In this document: positions 22,431-31,919 of the stretch, piece by piece
Position numbering within the stretch: the stretch's first letter is position 1
Layout of the letters: each line of letters starts with the position of its first letter
Origin: JANNOG01 sp050329415
GTDB taxonomy: Bacteria; Actinomycetota; Actinomycetes; Actinomycetales; JBBAYJ01
Assembly: GCA_050329415.1 (NCBI GenBank)
Contig: JBHJOS010000075.1
Span: 1 to 35,658, forward strand
Length of the DNA stretch: 35,658 nt
Reading direction: 5' to 3'
The notes under the pieces: generated by a model
Seen by the model: only the letters and a program-made list of their open reading frames with translations
What the model was told of the DNA's origin: nothing
Databases searched by the model: none
Made by a program: the position numbers and the translations under genes

Positions 22431-22471
22431 CAGGCCGCGTCCGGCAGGGGCGGCACGGAAGGAGTCCGGCT

Positions 22472-23047
<576 letters not shown>

Positions 23048-23075
23048 GCGGGGGCGCCCGCCCCGGGTCGGCCGC

Positions 23076-23081
23076 TAGCGT
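23076..23081 (+). promoter_or_regulatory. Candidate -10 box, leaderless start of pyc
   Basis: TAGCGT followed by 7 bases and GTG at 23089. It favours this GTG over another in-frame GTG at 23080, which overlaps the hexamer. No ribosome-binding site is present. Confidence 0.5.
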
Positions 23082-23088
23082 GTCGGCG

Positions 23089-26000
23089 GTGTTCGACAAG
23101 ATTCTCGTCGCCAACCGGGGGGAGATCGCGGTCCGGGCGTTCCGGGCCGCGGTGGAACTCGGTACCCGCACGGTGGCTGTCTTCCCGTGGGAGGACCGCA
23201 ACGCCGTCCACCGGATCAAGGCCGACGAGGCACACCTCATCGGTCGGCGTGGTCACCCTGTCCGGGCGTACCTCGACATCGCCGAGATCATCCGGGTGGC
23301 ACGGCTCAGCGGGGCCGACGCCGTCTACCCCGGCTACGGGTTCCTGTCCGAGAATCCCGCCCTGGCCCGGGCCGCGTCCGAGGCCGGCATCGCCTTCATC
23401 GGCCCACCGGCCGCAACGCTCGAGCTGACCGGGGACAAGGTGCGGGCCGTCGCGGCCGCCCGCGCCGCCGGCCTGCCGGTGCTCGACTCCACGCCGCCGG
23501 GCGACGCCGTGGCCGCCGTCGCCGCCGCGGGCCGGGAACTCGGCCTGCCGCTCTTCGTCAAGGCCGTCTCCGGCGGCGGGGGCCGGGGGATGCGCCGGGT
23601 GGAGCGGTCCGACGACCTCATCGCGTCGGTCGAGGCCGCGATGCGCGAGGCGGCCGGTGCCTTCGGTGACCCGCGGGTCTACTGCGAGCAGGCGGTCACG
23701 GCGCCGCGCCACGTCGAGGTGCAGGTCCTCTCCGACGGCCGCTCGGTCGTTCACCTCCACGAGCGCGACTGCTCCATCCAGCGGCGCCACCAGAAGGTCG
23801 TCGAGATCGCCCCGGCCCCTGCCCTCGACGCGGGCGTCCGCGCCGCTCTGCACGCCGACGCCGTGACCCTGGCCCGCTCCATCGGGTACGTCAACGCGGG
23901 CACCGTCGAGTTCCTCCTCGCCACGTCGGGTCCGGACGCGGGCAGGCACGTCTTCATCGAGATGAACCCCCGGATCCAGGTCGAGCACACCGTGACCGAG
24001 GAGGTGACCGACGTCGACCTGGTCGCCGCACAGATCCGGATCGCCGCCGGGGAGTCGCTCGCCGACCTGGGGCTCACCCAGGATCGGATCCGCGTCGAGG
24101 GCGCCGCCATGCAGTGCCGCATCACGACGGAGGACCCGGCGAACGGGTTCCGACCCGACGTCGGCCGGATGACGACGTACCGGACCCCGGGAGGTGCCGG
24201 CGTTCGTCTCGACGGGGGCACCGCGCACGCGGGCGCCGAGATCAGCCCCTACTTCGACTCCCTGCTCGTCAAGCTCACGACTCGCGGCCGGGACTTCCGC
24301 ACCGCCCGGGCACGGGCCCGGCGCGCCCTCGCCGAGTTCCGGGTCCGCGGGGTCGCGACCAACATCCCCTTCCTCCAGGCCGTCGTCGACGACCCCGACT
24401 TCGCCGCCGGGCGGTTCACGACGTCCTTCATCGACGACCGGCCCCACCTCAGCGCGGCCCGGCCGACCGCCGACCGCGGCACCCGCCTGCTGACGTGGCT
24501 GGCCGACGTCACGGTCAACCGCCCGCACGGGCCCTCCCCGGCCGGTCCCCACCCCCGGGTCAAGCTGCCGCCGACGGACCTCGCCGGGCCGGCGCCCGCG
24601 GGGTCGCGCCAGCGGCTGGCCCGCCTGGGACCCGCCGGGTTCGCCGCCGACCTGCGGGCCCGCACCATCCCGGCAGTGACCGACACCACTTTCCGCGACG
24701 CCCACCAGTCCCTGCTGGCGACCCGGGTCCGCACCCGCGACCTGGTGGCTGTCGCTCCGCACGTCGCCCGGACCCTGCCCGGGCTGCTGAGCCTGGAATG
24801 CTGGGGCGGGGCGACGTACGACGTCGCGCTGCGTTTCCTCGGCGAGGACCCGTGGGAGCGGCTGGCCGCCCTGCGCGAGGCGGTGCCCAACGTCTGCCTC
24901 CAGATGCTGCTGCGAGGGCGCAACACCGTCGGGTACACGCCGTACCCGGTCGAGGTGACGGACGCCTTCGTCGCCGAGGCCGCCCGCACCGGCGTCGACA
25001 TCTTCCGGATCTTCGACGCACTCAACGACGTCTCCCAGATCCGTCCCGCCGTCGATGCGGTGCTGGCGGCCGACGGTCCGCTCGCCGAGGTCGCGCTGTG
25101 CTATACCGCCGATCTCCTGAACCCGGCCGAGAGGCTCTACACCCTCGACTACTACCTGGGGCTCGCCGAGCAGATGGTGGCCGCCGGGGCACACGTCCTC
25201 GCGATCAAGGACATGGCCGGGCTGCTGCGCCCGGCGGCCGCGCGTCGCCTCGTCACCGCCCTGCGGGAGCGGTTCGACCTCCCGGTGCACCTGCACACCC
25301 ACGACACGCCGGGGGGTCAGCTCGCCACGCTGCTCGCCGCGGTCGAGGCCGGCGTCGACGCCGTGGATGTCGCGACCGCCTCGATGGCGGGGACGACCAG
25401 CCAGCCGCCGCTGTCCGCCCTGGTGGCCGCCCTTGCCCACACCCCGCACGACACCGGGCTGTCGCTGCGGGCGGCTCAGGACCTCGAGCCCTACTGGGAG
25501 GCCGTGCGCCGGGTGTACCGGCCCTTCGAGTCCGGGCTGCCCGGGCCGACCGGCCGGGTGTACGACCACGAGATCCCCGGTGGACAGCTGTCGAACCTGC
25601 GACAGCAGGCGATCGCGCTCGGGCTCGGCGAGCGCTTCGAGGACGTCGAAGCCATGTACGCCGCCGCCGACCGCATCCTCGGCCGCCTCGTCAAGGTCAC
25701 TCCGAGCTCCAAGGTGGTGGGTGACCTCGCCCTGCACCTGGTCGCCGTCGGCGCCGACCCGGCCCGCTTTGCCTCCGACCCGGGCGCCTTCGACCTGCCC
25801 GACTCGGTGGTGGGGTTCCTCGCGGGCGAACTCGGCACCCCGCCGGGTGGCTGGCCCGAACCGTTCCGCACCCGCGCCCTGGCCGGCCGGACGGCACCGG
25901 CCCCGCGGACCGAGCTGACCGAGGCCGACCGGGCGTCCCTCGCCCCCGACGGGGACCCGCTCGGCCGGCGCCGGGCCCTGGACCGGCTGCTGTTCCCAGG

Positions 26001-26490
26001 GCCCGCCGCCGAGTTCCACCGGATCCGGGAGACCTACGGGGACGTCTCGGTGCTCGAGACCCGCGACTACCTGTACGGCTTCCGGGCGGGGGAGGAGCAC
26101 GAGATCTCCCTGGCTCCCGGGGTGCAGGTGTTCGCCGCCCTGGAGGCCGTCGGTGAGCCGGACCGGCGCGGCATGCGGCGAGTCATGGCCACCCTCAACG
26201 GCCAGCTGCGGCCGATCGAGGTCCGCGACCGTTCCGTCGAGGTCGACTCGCGGACGGCGGAGCGGGCCGATCCCCATGACGCCCGTCATGTCGCGGCGCC
26301 GTTCGACGGGGTGGTGACGGTGCGGCTGGCGGAGGGCGAGCAGGTCGCTGCGGGGGACGTCGTCGCGACCATCGAGGCGATGAAGATGGAGGCCGCGATC
26401 ACCGCCCCGGTCGCCGGCACGGTCGCCCGCATCGTGGTCCCGCGGGTCCAGCCCGTCGAGGGCGGGGACCTGCTGGTCGTTCTCGCGTAG
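23089..26490 (+). CDS. pyc: Pyruvate carboxylase
   Basis: 1133-aa biotin enzyme that carboxylates pyruvate to oxaloacetate, an anaplerotic step. Domains in order: biotin carboxylase at about 1-450 (ILVANRGEIAVRAFRAA, glycine loop SGGGGRGMRR, EMNPRIQVEHTVTE), carboxyltransferase from about 530 (TDTTFRDAHQSLLATR, metal-binding HLHTHDTPGG, and AIKDMAGLL with the active-site lysine), and a biotinyl domain at the C-terminus with K1099 in EAMKMEA. Length matches the family. It stands alone: a leaderless-type promoter before it and a convergent gene after it. It ends in TAG, whereas the neighbouring genes use TGA. Acetyl-CoA control is usual for the family and cannot be judged here. Confidence 0.97.
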   Translation: MFDKILVANRGEIAVRAFRAAVELGTRTVAVFPWEDRNAVHRIKADEAHLIGRRGHPVRAYLDIAEIIRVARLSGADAVYPGYGFLSENPALARAASEAGIAFIGPPAATLELTGDKVRAVAAARAAGLPVLDSTPPGDAVAAVAAAGRELGLPLFVKAVSGGGGRGMRRVERSDDLIASVEAAMREAAGAFGDPRVYCEQAVTAPRHVEVQVLSDGRSVVHLHERDCSIQRRHQKVVEIAPAPALDAGVRAALHADAVTLARSIGYVNAGTVEFLLATSGPDAGRHVFIEMNPRIQVEHTVTEEVTDVDLVAAQIRIAAGESLADLGLTQDRIRVEGAAMQCRITTEDPANGFRPDVGRMTTYRTPGGAGVRLDGGTAHAGAEISPYFDSLLVKLTTRGRDFRTARARARRALAEFRVRGVATNIPFLQAVVDDPDFAAGRFTTSFIDDRPHLSAARPTADRGTRLLTWLADVTVNRPHGPSPAGPHPRVKLPPTDLAGPAPAGSRQRLARLGPAGFAADLRARTIPAVTDTTFRDAHQSLLATRVRTRDLVAVAPHVARTLPGLLSLECWGGATYDVALRFLGEDPWERLAALREAVPNVCLQMLLRGRNTVGYTPYPVEVTDAFVAEAARTGVDIFRIFDALNDVSQIRPAVDAVLAADGPLAEVALCYTADLLNPAERLYTLDYYLGLAEQMVAAGAHVLAIKDMAGLLRPAAARRLVTALRERFDLPVHLHTHDTPGGQLATLLAAVEAGVDAVDVATASMAGTTSQPPLSALVAALAHTPHDTGLSLRAAQDLEPYWEAVRRVYRPFESGLPGPTGRVYDHEIPGGQLSNLRQQAIALGLGERFEDVEAMYAAADRILGRLVKVTPSSKVVGDLALHLVAVGADPARFASDPGAFDLPDSVVGFLAGELGTPPGGWPEPFRTRALAGRTAPAPRTELTEADRASLAPDGDPLGRRRALDRLLFPGPAAEFHRIRETYGDVSVLETRDYLYGFRAGEEHEISLAPGVQVFAALEAVGEPDRRGMRRVMATLNGQLRPIEVRDRSVEVDSRTAERADPHDARHVAAPFDGVVTVRLAEGEQVAAGDVVATIEAMKMEAAITAPVAGTVARIVVPRVQPVEGGDLLVVLA

Positions 26491-26512
26491 CGGGTCGTTC
26501 TCGGGCGCGGGT

Positions 26513-26541
26513 CTCAGCCGGACGTCGGACGTCGGGCTCAG
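26513..26541. terminator. Inverted repeat between convergent pyc and VWA genes
   Basis: Arms 26513-26526 and 26528-26541 match as reverse complements at 12 of 14 positions with a one-base centre; the second arm runs over the stop codon of the reverse-strand gene. Symmetric position at a tail-to-tail junction suggests a bidirectional terminator; no T-run. Confidence 0.35.
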
Positions 26542-28355
26542 GTGCGCCGACGCAGGGCGTCGAACAGGACGGTCTGGAAGTCCTCCGGTCGCTCGGCCAG
26601 GTAGGCCTGGCCCCCGGTGGCGTCGGCGATCGCCCGCAGGGCGGGACCGTCGGAGTCCTGGGCCAGCCCGACGACGATCACCCGCACCGGCCGTTCCGGG
26701 TCGTTCTCCGCGGTGAGGGTGGCGACCAGGTCCTCCTGGCTGGGCCCCTCGGCGTCGTTGCGCCCGTCCGTGACGACGACGACGACGTTCGACGCCTCCG
26801 GGTCGTAACCCTCGCGCATCGTGCGGACGGCGGCCAGGATCGTGTCGTTGAGGCCCGTCCCGCCGGGTGTCAACCGGTCGACCAGGGTGTCGGTGCCCGC
26901 GAGGACCGCTGCCCGTTGCGACACCCCCCCGGCGTCCTCGGTCATGGGGCGTGTCGGGATCACCTCGACGTGATCCTGCCCGCCGGGGCCCATGTCGACG
27001 GCGAAGAACCACAGCCCGACCGTCGCCGAGTCCGGGAACAGCGCCACCGAGGTCTTGACGGCGTCCCGGGCAAGGGTGGCCCGGGTGCCGGAACCCGTGG
27101 GGGCCTGCATCGACAGCGAGGAGTCGACCACCAGCAGGGCACGCGCGGGCCGCGACAGCCGCTCCAGGTCGGCCAGCAGGGTGTCGATCTGCTCCGCCGT
27201 CGGCGGCGGCAGGAGGGGGGCGGTCGCGGGCGCGGCGAGCGACGGCAGCATGCCGGGTCCGGAGGGGGTGTCCTCGGACGGGGGTGGTGACGCTGCCGGG
27301 GACGCGGCGGCGGCGGCCGTGGCGTCGCCCGGCAGGGCGGCCGGCTCCGAGAAGCCCCACGCCCTGGCCCGCTGGCGGCCGTCGTCCTCCAGGACCCGGA
27401 TCACGCCCTCGACGGCCTCGACGTCCTGCCCCGCCTGCTGCCGGTCGACCCGGACGAGTGGGTAGTCGAGCACCACCGAGCCGTCCCGGGGCCGGATGGC
27501 GACGGTCGACGGGACCTCCGCCCCCCTGGTCCGCAGGAACCACTGCTGCTCGCTGGTGGGGACGACCGGCGCGGCGGCCCCGCCGGCCGCCGCCGCCTCG
27601 AAGCCCTGGTCCAGACTCGTGACGTCGGCTGCGTCGATGGCGTTGGCGACGGCCGTGAGGGCCGTCTGGACCGCCACCGGCCCCTGCTCCGGGGGGTCCG
27701 CCGCGGCCAGCACCGACTGCCGCAGGGCCACCAGCGCCGACACCCCGGCCGCTGACCCCGCCCGGTCCGGCAGTGCCACCGGGCGCCCCGAGGTGAGCAC
27801 CTCCGCCCAGGTCGGTGACGTGGCCTCCCACCCCAGCTCGGCGACGGTGGCCGGAGCGGTCGCGACGACCAGGGGCGAGGAGGCGAGGCTGCCCACGGCC
27901 ACGAGCGGGACGTCGCCTCCGGCGGCGTTGGGCGCCACCCGGTCGAGCCACGTCGACGAGTCCGGCACCCACAGGTCCGGCAACTGCTGCGGCGGGAGGG
28001 TGCTGATCTGCGAGGCCGTCCGCAGCGGGTCCTGGGCGGTGACCACGACGTCGAGGCATCCCCCGACCTCCAGCGGGCTCCGCCCGAGCCCCGCGGTGGC
28101 CTCGCGCAACGGCTCGGCAATGGTCGGGTCCGCCGCCACGACGACGGTCTTCGGGGGCGCCCCCTCGCACGTCTCGGACGTGCCGGAGGTCCGTTCGTCC
28201 ACCCATGCCTGCCCGGCCGCCCCGGCCACGGCCAGCATGCCCACGGTCACCAGACCCGCCGCGACCGGGACGCGGCGGCGGGGCCTGGGTGGTGAGACCT
28301 CGGCGGCTGTCCGGCCGCCCGGGCCGTCGTCGGGAGCTGAGCCGTGACGTGTCAT
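26538..28355 (-). CDS. Solute-binding-like and VWA domain protein, membrane-anchored or exported
   Basis: 605-aa protein. A basic N-terminus and one hydrophobic helix at about residues 30-50 (VPVAAGLVTVGMLAVAGAAG) act as signal or anchor. Residues about 68-340 resemble a periplasmic-binding-protein fold (KTVVVAADPTIAEPL, QQLPDLWVPDSSTWLDRV, SSPLVVATAP). A Pro/Ala/Ser-rich linker follows, then a von Willebrand A domain from about 400 with a full metal-ion-dependent adhesion site: D411-x-S413-x-S415 (VVDSSLSM), T500 (GGTGLND) and D530 (VVTDGRND). Similar fusions are known in actinobacteria with no established role; binding of a surface or envelope partner is a guess. ATG start; the -10 box TAGAGT lies 9 bases before it. 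Divergent from hisF, convergent with pyc. Confidence 0.85.
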   Translation of the reverse strand: MTRHGSAPDDGPGGRTAAEVSPPRPRRRVPVAAGLVTVGMLAVAGAAGQAWVDERTSGTSETCEGAPPKTVVVAADPTIAEPLREATAGLGRSPLEVGGCLDVVVTAQDPLRTASQISTLPPQQLPDLWVPDSSTWLDRVAPNAAGGDVPLVAVGSLASSPLVVATAPATVAELGWEATSPTWAEVLTSGRPVALPDRAGSAAGVSALVALRQSVLAAADPPEQGPVAVQTALTAVANAIDAADVTSLDQGFEAAAAGGAAAPVVPTSEQQWFLRTRGAEVPSTVAIRPRDGSVVLDYPLVRVDRQQAGQDVEAVEGVIRVLEDDGRQRARAWGFSEPAALPGDATAAAAASPAASPPPSEDTPSGPGMLPSLAAPATAPLLPPPTAEQIDTLLADLERLSRPARALLVVDSSLSMQAPTGSGTRATLARDAVKTSVALFPDSATVGLWFFAVDMGPGGQDHVEVIPTRPMTEDAGGVSQRAAVLAGTDTLVDRLTPGGTGLNDTILAAVRTMREGYDPEASNVVVVVTDGRNDAEGPSQEDLVATLTAENDPERPVRVIVVGLAQDSDGPALRAIADATGGQAYLAERPEDFQTVLFDALRRRT

Positions 28356-28364
28356 TGCGCCCGC

Positions 28365-28370
28365 ACTCTA
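28365..28370 (-). promoter_or_regulatory. Candidate -10 box of the VWA gene
   Basis: TAGAGT on the reverse strand, 9 bases before the ATG at 28355. It lies 27 bases from the hisF -10 box on the other strand, so the two promoters probably interfere. Confidence 0.4.
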
Positions 28371-28396
28371 CGTCGGACTGCGCCGTGGTCTCCGTC

Positions 28397-28402
28397 TACC
28401 GT
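28397..28402 (+). promoter_or_regulatory. Candidate -10 box, leaderless start of hisF
   Basis: TACCGT followed by 7 bases and GTG at 28410. It selects this codon among three in-frame GTGs (28401, 28410, 28416). Confidence 0.5.
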
Positions 28403-28409
28403 GACCCGG

Positions 28410-29231
28410 GTGACGGTGGCGACCCGGGTGATCCCCTGCCTCGACGTCGACGCGGGCCGGGTCGTCAAGGGCGTCAACTTCACGGGCCTGCGGGACGTGG
28501 GAGACCCGGTCGCCCTCGCCCGCCGCTACGACACCGAGGGCGCCGACGAGGTGACCTTCCTCGACGTCAGCGCGACGGTCGAGGGTCGCGCCACGATGCT
28601 CGACGTCGTCTCGGCCGCGGCGGCCCAGGTGTTCGTCCCCCTGACGGTCGGCGGCGGGGTGCGCAGCGTCACCGACGTCGCCGACCTGCTCCGGGCGGGT
28701 GCGGACAAGGTCGGTGTCAACTCCGCGGCCGTGGCCCGCGCCGAGCTGCTCGCCGAGATCGCGGACCGGTTCGGCCGGCAGGTGCTCGTGCTGTCCGTCG
28801 ACGCCCGTCGCGGCGGCCCGCACGGGGCACCGACCCCCAGCGGGTTCGAGGTGACGACACACGGCGGGCGGCGTGGCACCGGCCTCGACGCCGTGGCCTG
28901 GGCACAACGTGCGCAGGCACTGGGCGCCGGCGAGATCCTCCTCAACTCCATCGACGCGGACGGCACCCGCGCCGGGTTCGACATCGACATGATCACCGCT
29001 GTCCGGACCGCCGTCACGGTCCCGGTGATCGCCAGCGGCGGCGCCGGGCGGGTCGAGGACTTCGCACCGGCCGTGGGGGCCGGGGCCGACGCGGTGCTCG
29101 CAGCGAGCGTCTTCCACTTCGGCACCGTCGACATCGCCGACGTCAAGCGGGACCTCGCCGGGCACGGACACGTGGTGCGCGAGCCCGCCCGCCCGGTGGT
29201 CCCCGGCCCGCCGGGGCCCGTCACACGCTGA
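28410..29231 (+). CDS. hisF: Imidazole glycerol phosphate synthase, cyclase subunit
   Basis: 273-aa TIM-barrel cyclase that uses ammonia from HisH to form imidazole glycerol phosphate and AICAR in histidine synthesis. The opening RVIPCLDVDAGRVVKGVNF holds the first catalytic Asp; LSVDARRG holds the second. GGGVRS and ASGGAGRVEDF are the two phosphate-binding loops. The family is about 255 aa; here the surplus is a Pro-rich tail of about 20 residues (PARPVVPGPPGPV). It stands apart from hisH and hisA, which are not in the window; hisI follows after a reverse-strand gene. The last 11 bases overlap the 3' end of that gene on the other strand. Confidence 0.95.
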   Translation: MTVATRVIPCLDVDAGRVVKGVNFTGLRDVGDPVALARRYDTEGADEVTFLDVSATVEGRATMLDVVSAAAAQVFVPLTVGGGVRSVTDVADLLRAGADKVGVNSAAVARAELLAEIADRFGRQVLVLSVDARRGGPHGAPTPSGFEVTTHGGRRGTGLDAVAWAQRAQALGAGEILLNSIDADGTRAGFDIDMITAVRTAVTVPVIASGGAGRVEDFAPAVGAGADAVLAASVFHFGTVDIADVKRDLAGHGHVVREPARPVVPGPPGPVTR

Positions 29232-29895
29232 GGTCGCCGCCGGCGAGCCGCTGCCGTGCGGCCGGCGAGCCCTCGATCGCGACCCGGGCCGCCCCCCGGC
29301 GGCCGTACAGGTAGAGGGCCAGCTCCACCGGGGAACCGACGAGGGTGACGGGATCCTCGCCGCCGCGCAGGACCCGCTCGCCGGCCACTGCCCCCGCTGC
29401 GTCGTCCCGGCGCAGGGCCAGTCCGCCCGGCACCCGGCGGGTCAGCAGTCGCCCGGCCGTCCCGATCGCGTCCCACACCGCCTCCCGCAGGCCGGGCGGC
29501 TCGGCCTGCGCCGGGCGCGGCCCGGTCCCGTCCCCCCGGCGGACGTCCTCGTGGTGGACGACGTACTCCAACAGGTTGGCCCGGGCGTCGACACCCGGCA
29601 GCCCGAAGGGTGACCACGGCGGCGGGCCGGCCCTCAGCTGCGCCGCCAGGGCAGGCAGCCCGCGGGCGGCGGCGCCCCGCCGGACCCGCTCGGTGTACCC
29701 CTGCAGCGGTCCCCCCGCCAGTCCCGGGAGGGAGTCGGGCCGGTACTCGCGGATCACCACGTGCGCCGCCAGGTCGAGCACGGTCCACCCCTCGCACAGG
29801 GTGACCGTGTCGGGACCGGCGGCCAGCAGGGCGGCGGCCAGCCCCTCGCGCTCGGACCGGGCCAGGGTCGGGGTGCGGGGACGGGGGCGTGTCAT
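29221..29895 (-). CDS. TIGR03085 family protein (mycothiol-dependent isomerase/DinB-like fold)
   Basis: 224-aa actinobacterial protein. The N-terminus LARSEREGLAAALLAAGPD followed by TLCEGWTVLDLAAHVVIREY resembles the maleylpyruvate isomerase N-terminal (DinB-like) metal-binding domain. Histidines in AAHVV, and H and E in EYVVHHEDVRRG, are good metal ligands. The C-terminal part (SPVELALYLYGRRGAARV) also fits the family. Some relatives use mycothiol, but the substrate here is unknown. ATG 29895 has GAGGA 7 bases before it. It is wedged against the direction of hisF and hisI, overlapping hisF tail to tail by 11 bases, and is head to head with hisI. Confidence 0.85.
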   Translation of the reverse strand: MTRPRPRTPTLARSEREGLAAALLAAGPDTVTLCEGWTVLDLAAHVVIREYRPDSLPGLAGGPLQGYTERVRRGAAARGLPALAAQLRAGPPPWSPFGLPGVDARANLLEYVVHHEDVRRGDGTGPRPAQAEPPGLREAVWDAIGTAGRLLTRRVPGGLALRRDDAAGAVAGERVLRGGEDPVTLVGSPVELALYLYGRRGAARVAIEGSPAARQRLAGGDLSV

Positions 29896-29946
29896 GCCAG
29901 CATCCTCGCAAGGCCCGGCCGGGCCCGCGGAGCGAGGGAGGCGGGA

Positions 29947-30318
29947 GTGGGAGAGCTGCTGACGGCGGACGCCGCGCCACCCCTGGACGCGCTGAGGTGG
30001 AACGACGACGGTCTGGTTCCGGTGGTGGTCCAGGAGCACTCCGGCCGGGACGTGCTCATGCTGGCCTGGGCGGACGCCGCCGCCCTCGCCGAGACCCTCG
30101 ACAGTGGCTGGGCGACGTACTTCAGCCGCAGCCGCCGGGCCCGGTGGCGCAAGGGGGAGACCTCGGGGAACGTGCAGCGGGTCGTGCGGGTCAGCGTGGA
30201 CTGCGACGGCGACACGGTCCTGTACGAGGTCGAGCAGACCGGTCCGGCCTGCCACACCGGGACGGCTACCTGCTTCACGGACCGCGCCCTGCCTGTCGCG
30301 ACGGTGAGCGCCCGATGA
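29947..30318 (+). CDS. hisI: Phosphoribosyl-AMP cyclohydrolase
   Basis: 123-aa zinc/magnesium enzyme opening the adenine ring of phosphoribosyl-AMP in histidine synthesis. The family motif SRSRRARWRKGETSGNVQ is at about 59-76; the metal ligands are in VDCDGDTVLY (D-x-D-x-D) with further cysteines in GPACHTGTATCF. It is monofunctional; the HisE domain found fused in some bacteria is absent. GTG 29947 follows GGAGGCGGGA and begins 12 residues before the conserved region. The stop overlaps the trpE start as ATGA, joining a histidine gene to the tryptophan operon, as is known in several actinobacteria. Confidence 0.94.
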   Translation: MGELLTADAAPPLDALRWNDDGLVPVVVQEHSGRDVLMLAWADAAALAETLDSGWATYFSRSRRARWRKGETSGNVQRVVRVSVDCDGDTVLYEVEQTGPACHTGTATCFTDRALPVATVSAR

Positions 30319-31919
30319 CCACCTCGGTCCCCACGGTCCCCGCCGCGAGGCTCGGCGAGGTCTGGCCGGACCTCCCGCTGTTCCGCCGGCTCGCGGTCGA
30401 CCATCGCGTGGTGCCGGTGACACGCCGCCTGCTGGCCGACACCGAGACGCCGCTGTCGCTGTACCTCCAGCTGGCCGGCGACCGGCCGGGCACGTTCCTG
30501 CTGGAGTCCGCGGAGAGCGACGGCACCTGGGGCCGGTGGTCGTTCGTCGGCGTGCGCTCCCAGGCGGTGCTGACCTCCCGGGGCGGGCGGGACGGGGCCT
30601 GCTGGACCGGCGCCCCACCGGCTGGTGTACCCGGGACCGGGAACCCCGTCCAGGTGCTGCGCGAGACCCTCGCCGTGCTCGCCACCGCCCCCGTGCCCGG
30701 GATGCCGCCGCTCACCGGCGGGCTGGTGGGGTACGTGGGCTGGGACGCCGCCGGGCTGTGGGAGCGGCTGCCCCGCGCCGCGACCGACGACCTCGGGCTG
30801 CCGGACCTCGCGCTGTGCCTGGCCACGGACCTCGCCGTCGTCGATCACCGGGACGGCACCGTGTGGCTGGTGGCCAATGCCGTCAACCACGACGGCAGCG
30901 ACCGTGGCGTGGACGCGGCCTGGCGCGCCTCGGTGGCGCGCCTCGACGCCATGACCGCCGATCTCGCCGCGCCCCGGCGGGCTCGGCGTCCCGTCGTCGA
31001 GGCGGCACCGGCCGGCCCGTCGCCCGAACCGACGAGCTCGGTGACTCGGCGGCGTTACCTGGAGATGGTCGAGAGCGCCCGGGAGGCCATCGCCGACGGC
31101 GAGGCCTTCCAGGTCGTCGTGTCGCAGCGGTTCTCGCTGCCTGCGCCGCGCCTGGACGCCGTCGCCCTCTACCGGGCGCTGCGGACGACCAATCCCAGCC
31201 CGTACATGTACCTGCTGCGCCTGGCCGACCCGGCCGGGCGGCCGTTCGACCTCGTGGGGTCGTCGCCCGAGGCCCTCGTGCGGGTCGCGGGTGGGGTGGC
31301 CACGAGCCGGCCGATCGCCGGCACCCGGCCCCGCTCCGGGGACGCCGCGGTGGACGCGGCACGGGCACAGGACCTCCTCGGCGACCCGAAGGAGCGGGCC
31401 GAGCACGTCATGCTCGTGGATCTCGCGCGCAACGACCTGAGCCGGGTGTGCGAGCCCGGATCGGTGGTGGTGTCGCAGTACATGGAGGTCGAGCGGTTCA
31501 GCCATGTGCTGCACCTCACGTCCACGGTCCACGGGACGCTGACCCCCGGGACGGGTGCCGTCGACGTCCTCGCCGCGACCTTCCCGGCGGGAACCCTGTC
31601 CGGGGCGCCCAAGGTGCGGGCGATGGAGCTGATCGACGAGCTGGAGCCGACCCGGCGCGGGGCCTACGGCGGGGCGGTGGGCTACTTCGACCTCGCCGGT
31701 GACGCCGACCTCGCCATCGCGATCCGGACCGGCCTGCTGCGCGACGGCGTGCTCCATGTCCAGGCCGGCGCCGGGATCGTCGCGGACTCGGTGCCCGAGT
31801 CCGAGCACGACGAGTGCTGGAGCAAGGCGGCCGCCGTCCTGCGGGCCGCCGACCGGGCCGCCCGGATGCGCCCGGTGGAGCCGGGCGGGACCTGGCACGA
31901 TGACCCTCATGGCGCGTGA
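30315..31919 (+). CDS. trpE: Anthranilate synthase component I
   Basis: 534-aa chorismate-using enzyme that makes anthranilate with the TrpG amidotransferase. An N-terminal LLES motif near residue 63 (feedback site for tryptophan) and the C-terminal catalytic blocks PIAGTRPRSGD, ERAEHVMLVDLARNDLSRV, FPAGTLSGAPKVRAMELIDE and YGGAVGYF are all present. Residues 95-115 and 230-250 are variable linkers. No trpG or trpD follows, so these must be elsewhere. ATG overlaps the hisI stop. The next gene (HGxxPAAW) starts 20 bases inside the 3' end of trpE. Confidence 0.95.
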   Translation: MTTSVPTVPAARLGEVWPDLPLFRRLAVDHRVVPVTRRLLADTETPLSLYLQLAGDRPGTFLLESAESDGTWGRWSFVGVRSQAVLTSRGGRDGACWTGAPPAGVPGTGNPVQVLRETLAVLATAPVPGMPPLTGGLVGYVGWDAAGLWERLPRAATDDLGLPDLALCLATDLAVVDHRDGTVWLVANAVNHDGSDRGVDAAWRASVARLDAMTADLAAPRRARRPVVEAAPAGPSPEPTSSVTRRRYLEMVESAREAIADGEAFQVVVSQRFSLPAPRLDAVALYRALRTTNPSPYMYLLRLADPAGRPFDLVGSSPEALVRVAGGVATSRPIAGTRPRSGDAAVDAARAQDLLGDPKERAEHVMLVDLARNDLSRVCEPGSVVVSQYMEVERFSHVLHLTSTVHGTLTPGTGAVDVLAATFPAGTLSGAPKVRAMELIDELEPTRRGAYGGAVGYFDLAGDADLAIAIRTGLLRDGVLHVQAGAGIVADSVPESEHDECWSKAAAVLRAADRAARMRPVEPGGTWHDDPHGA

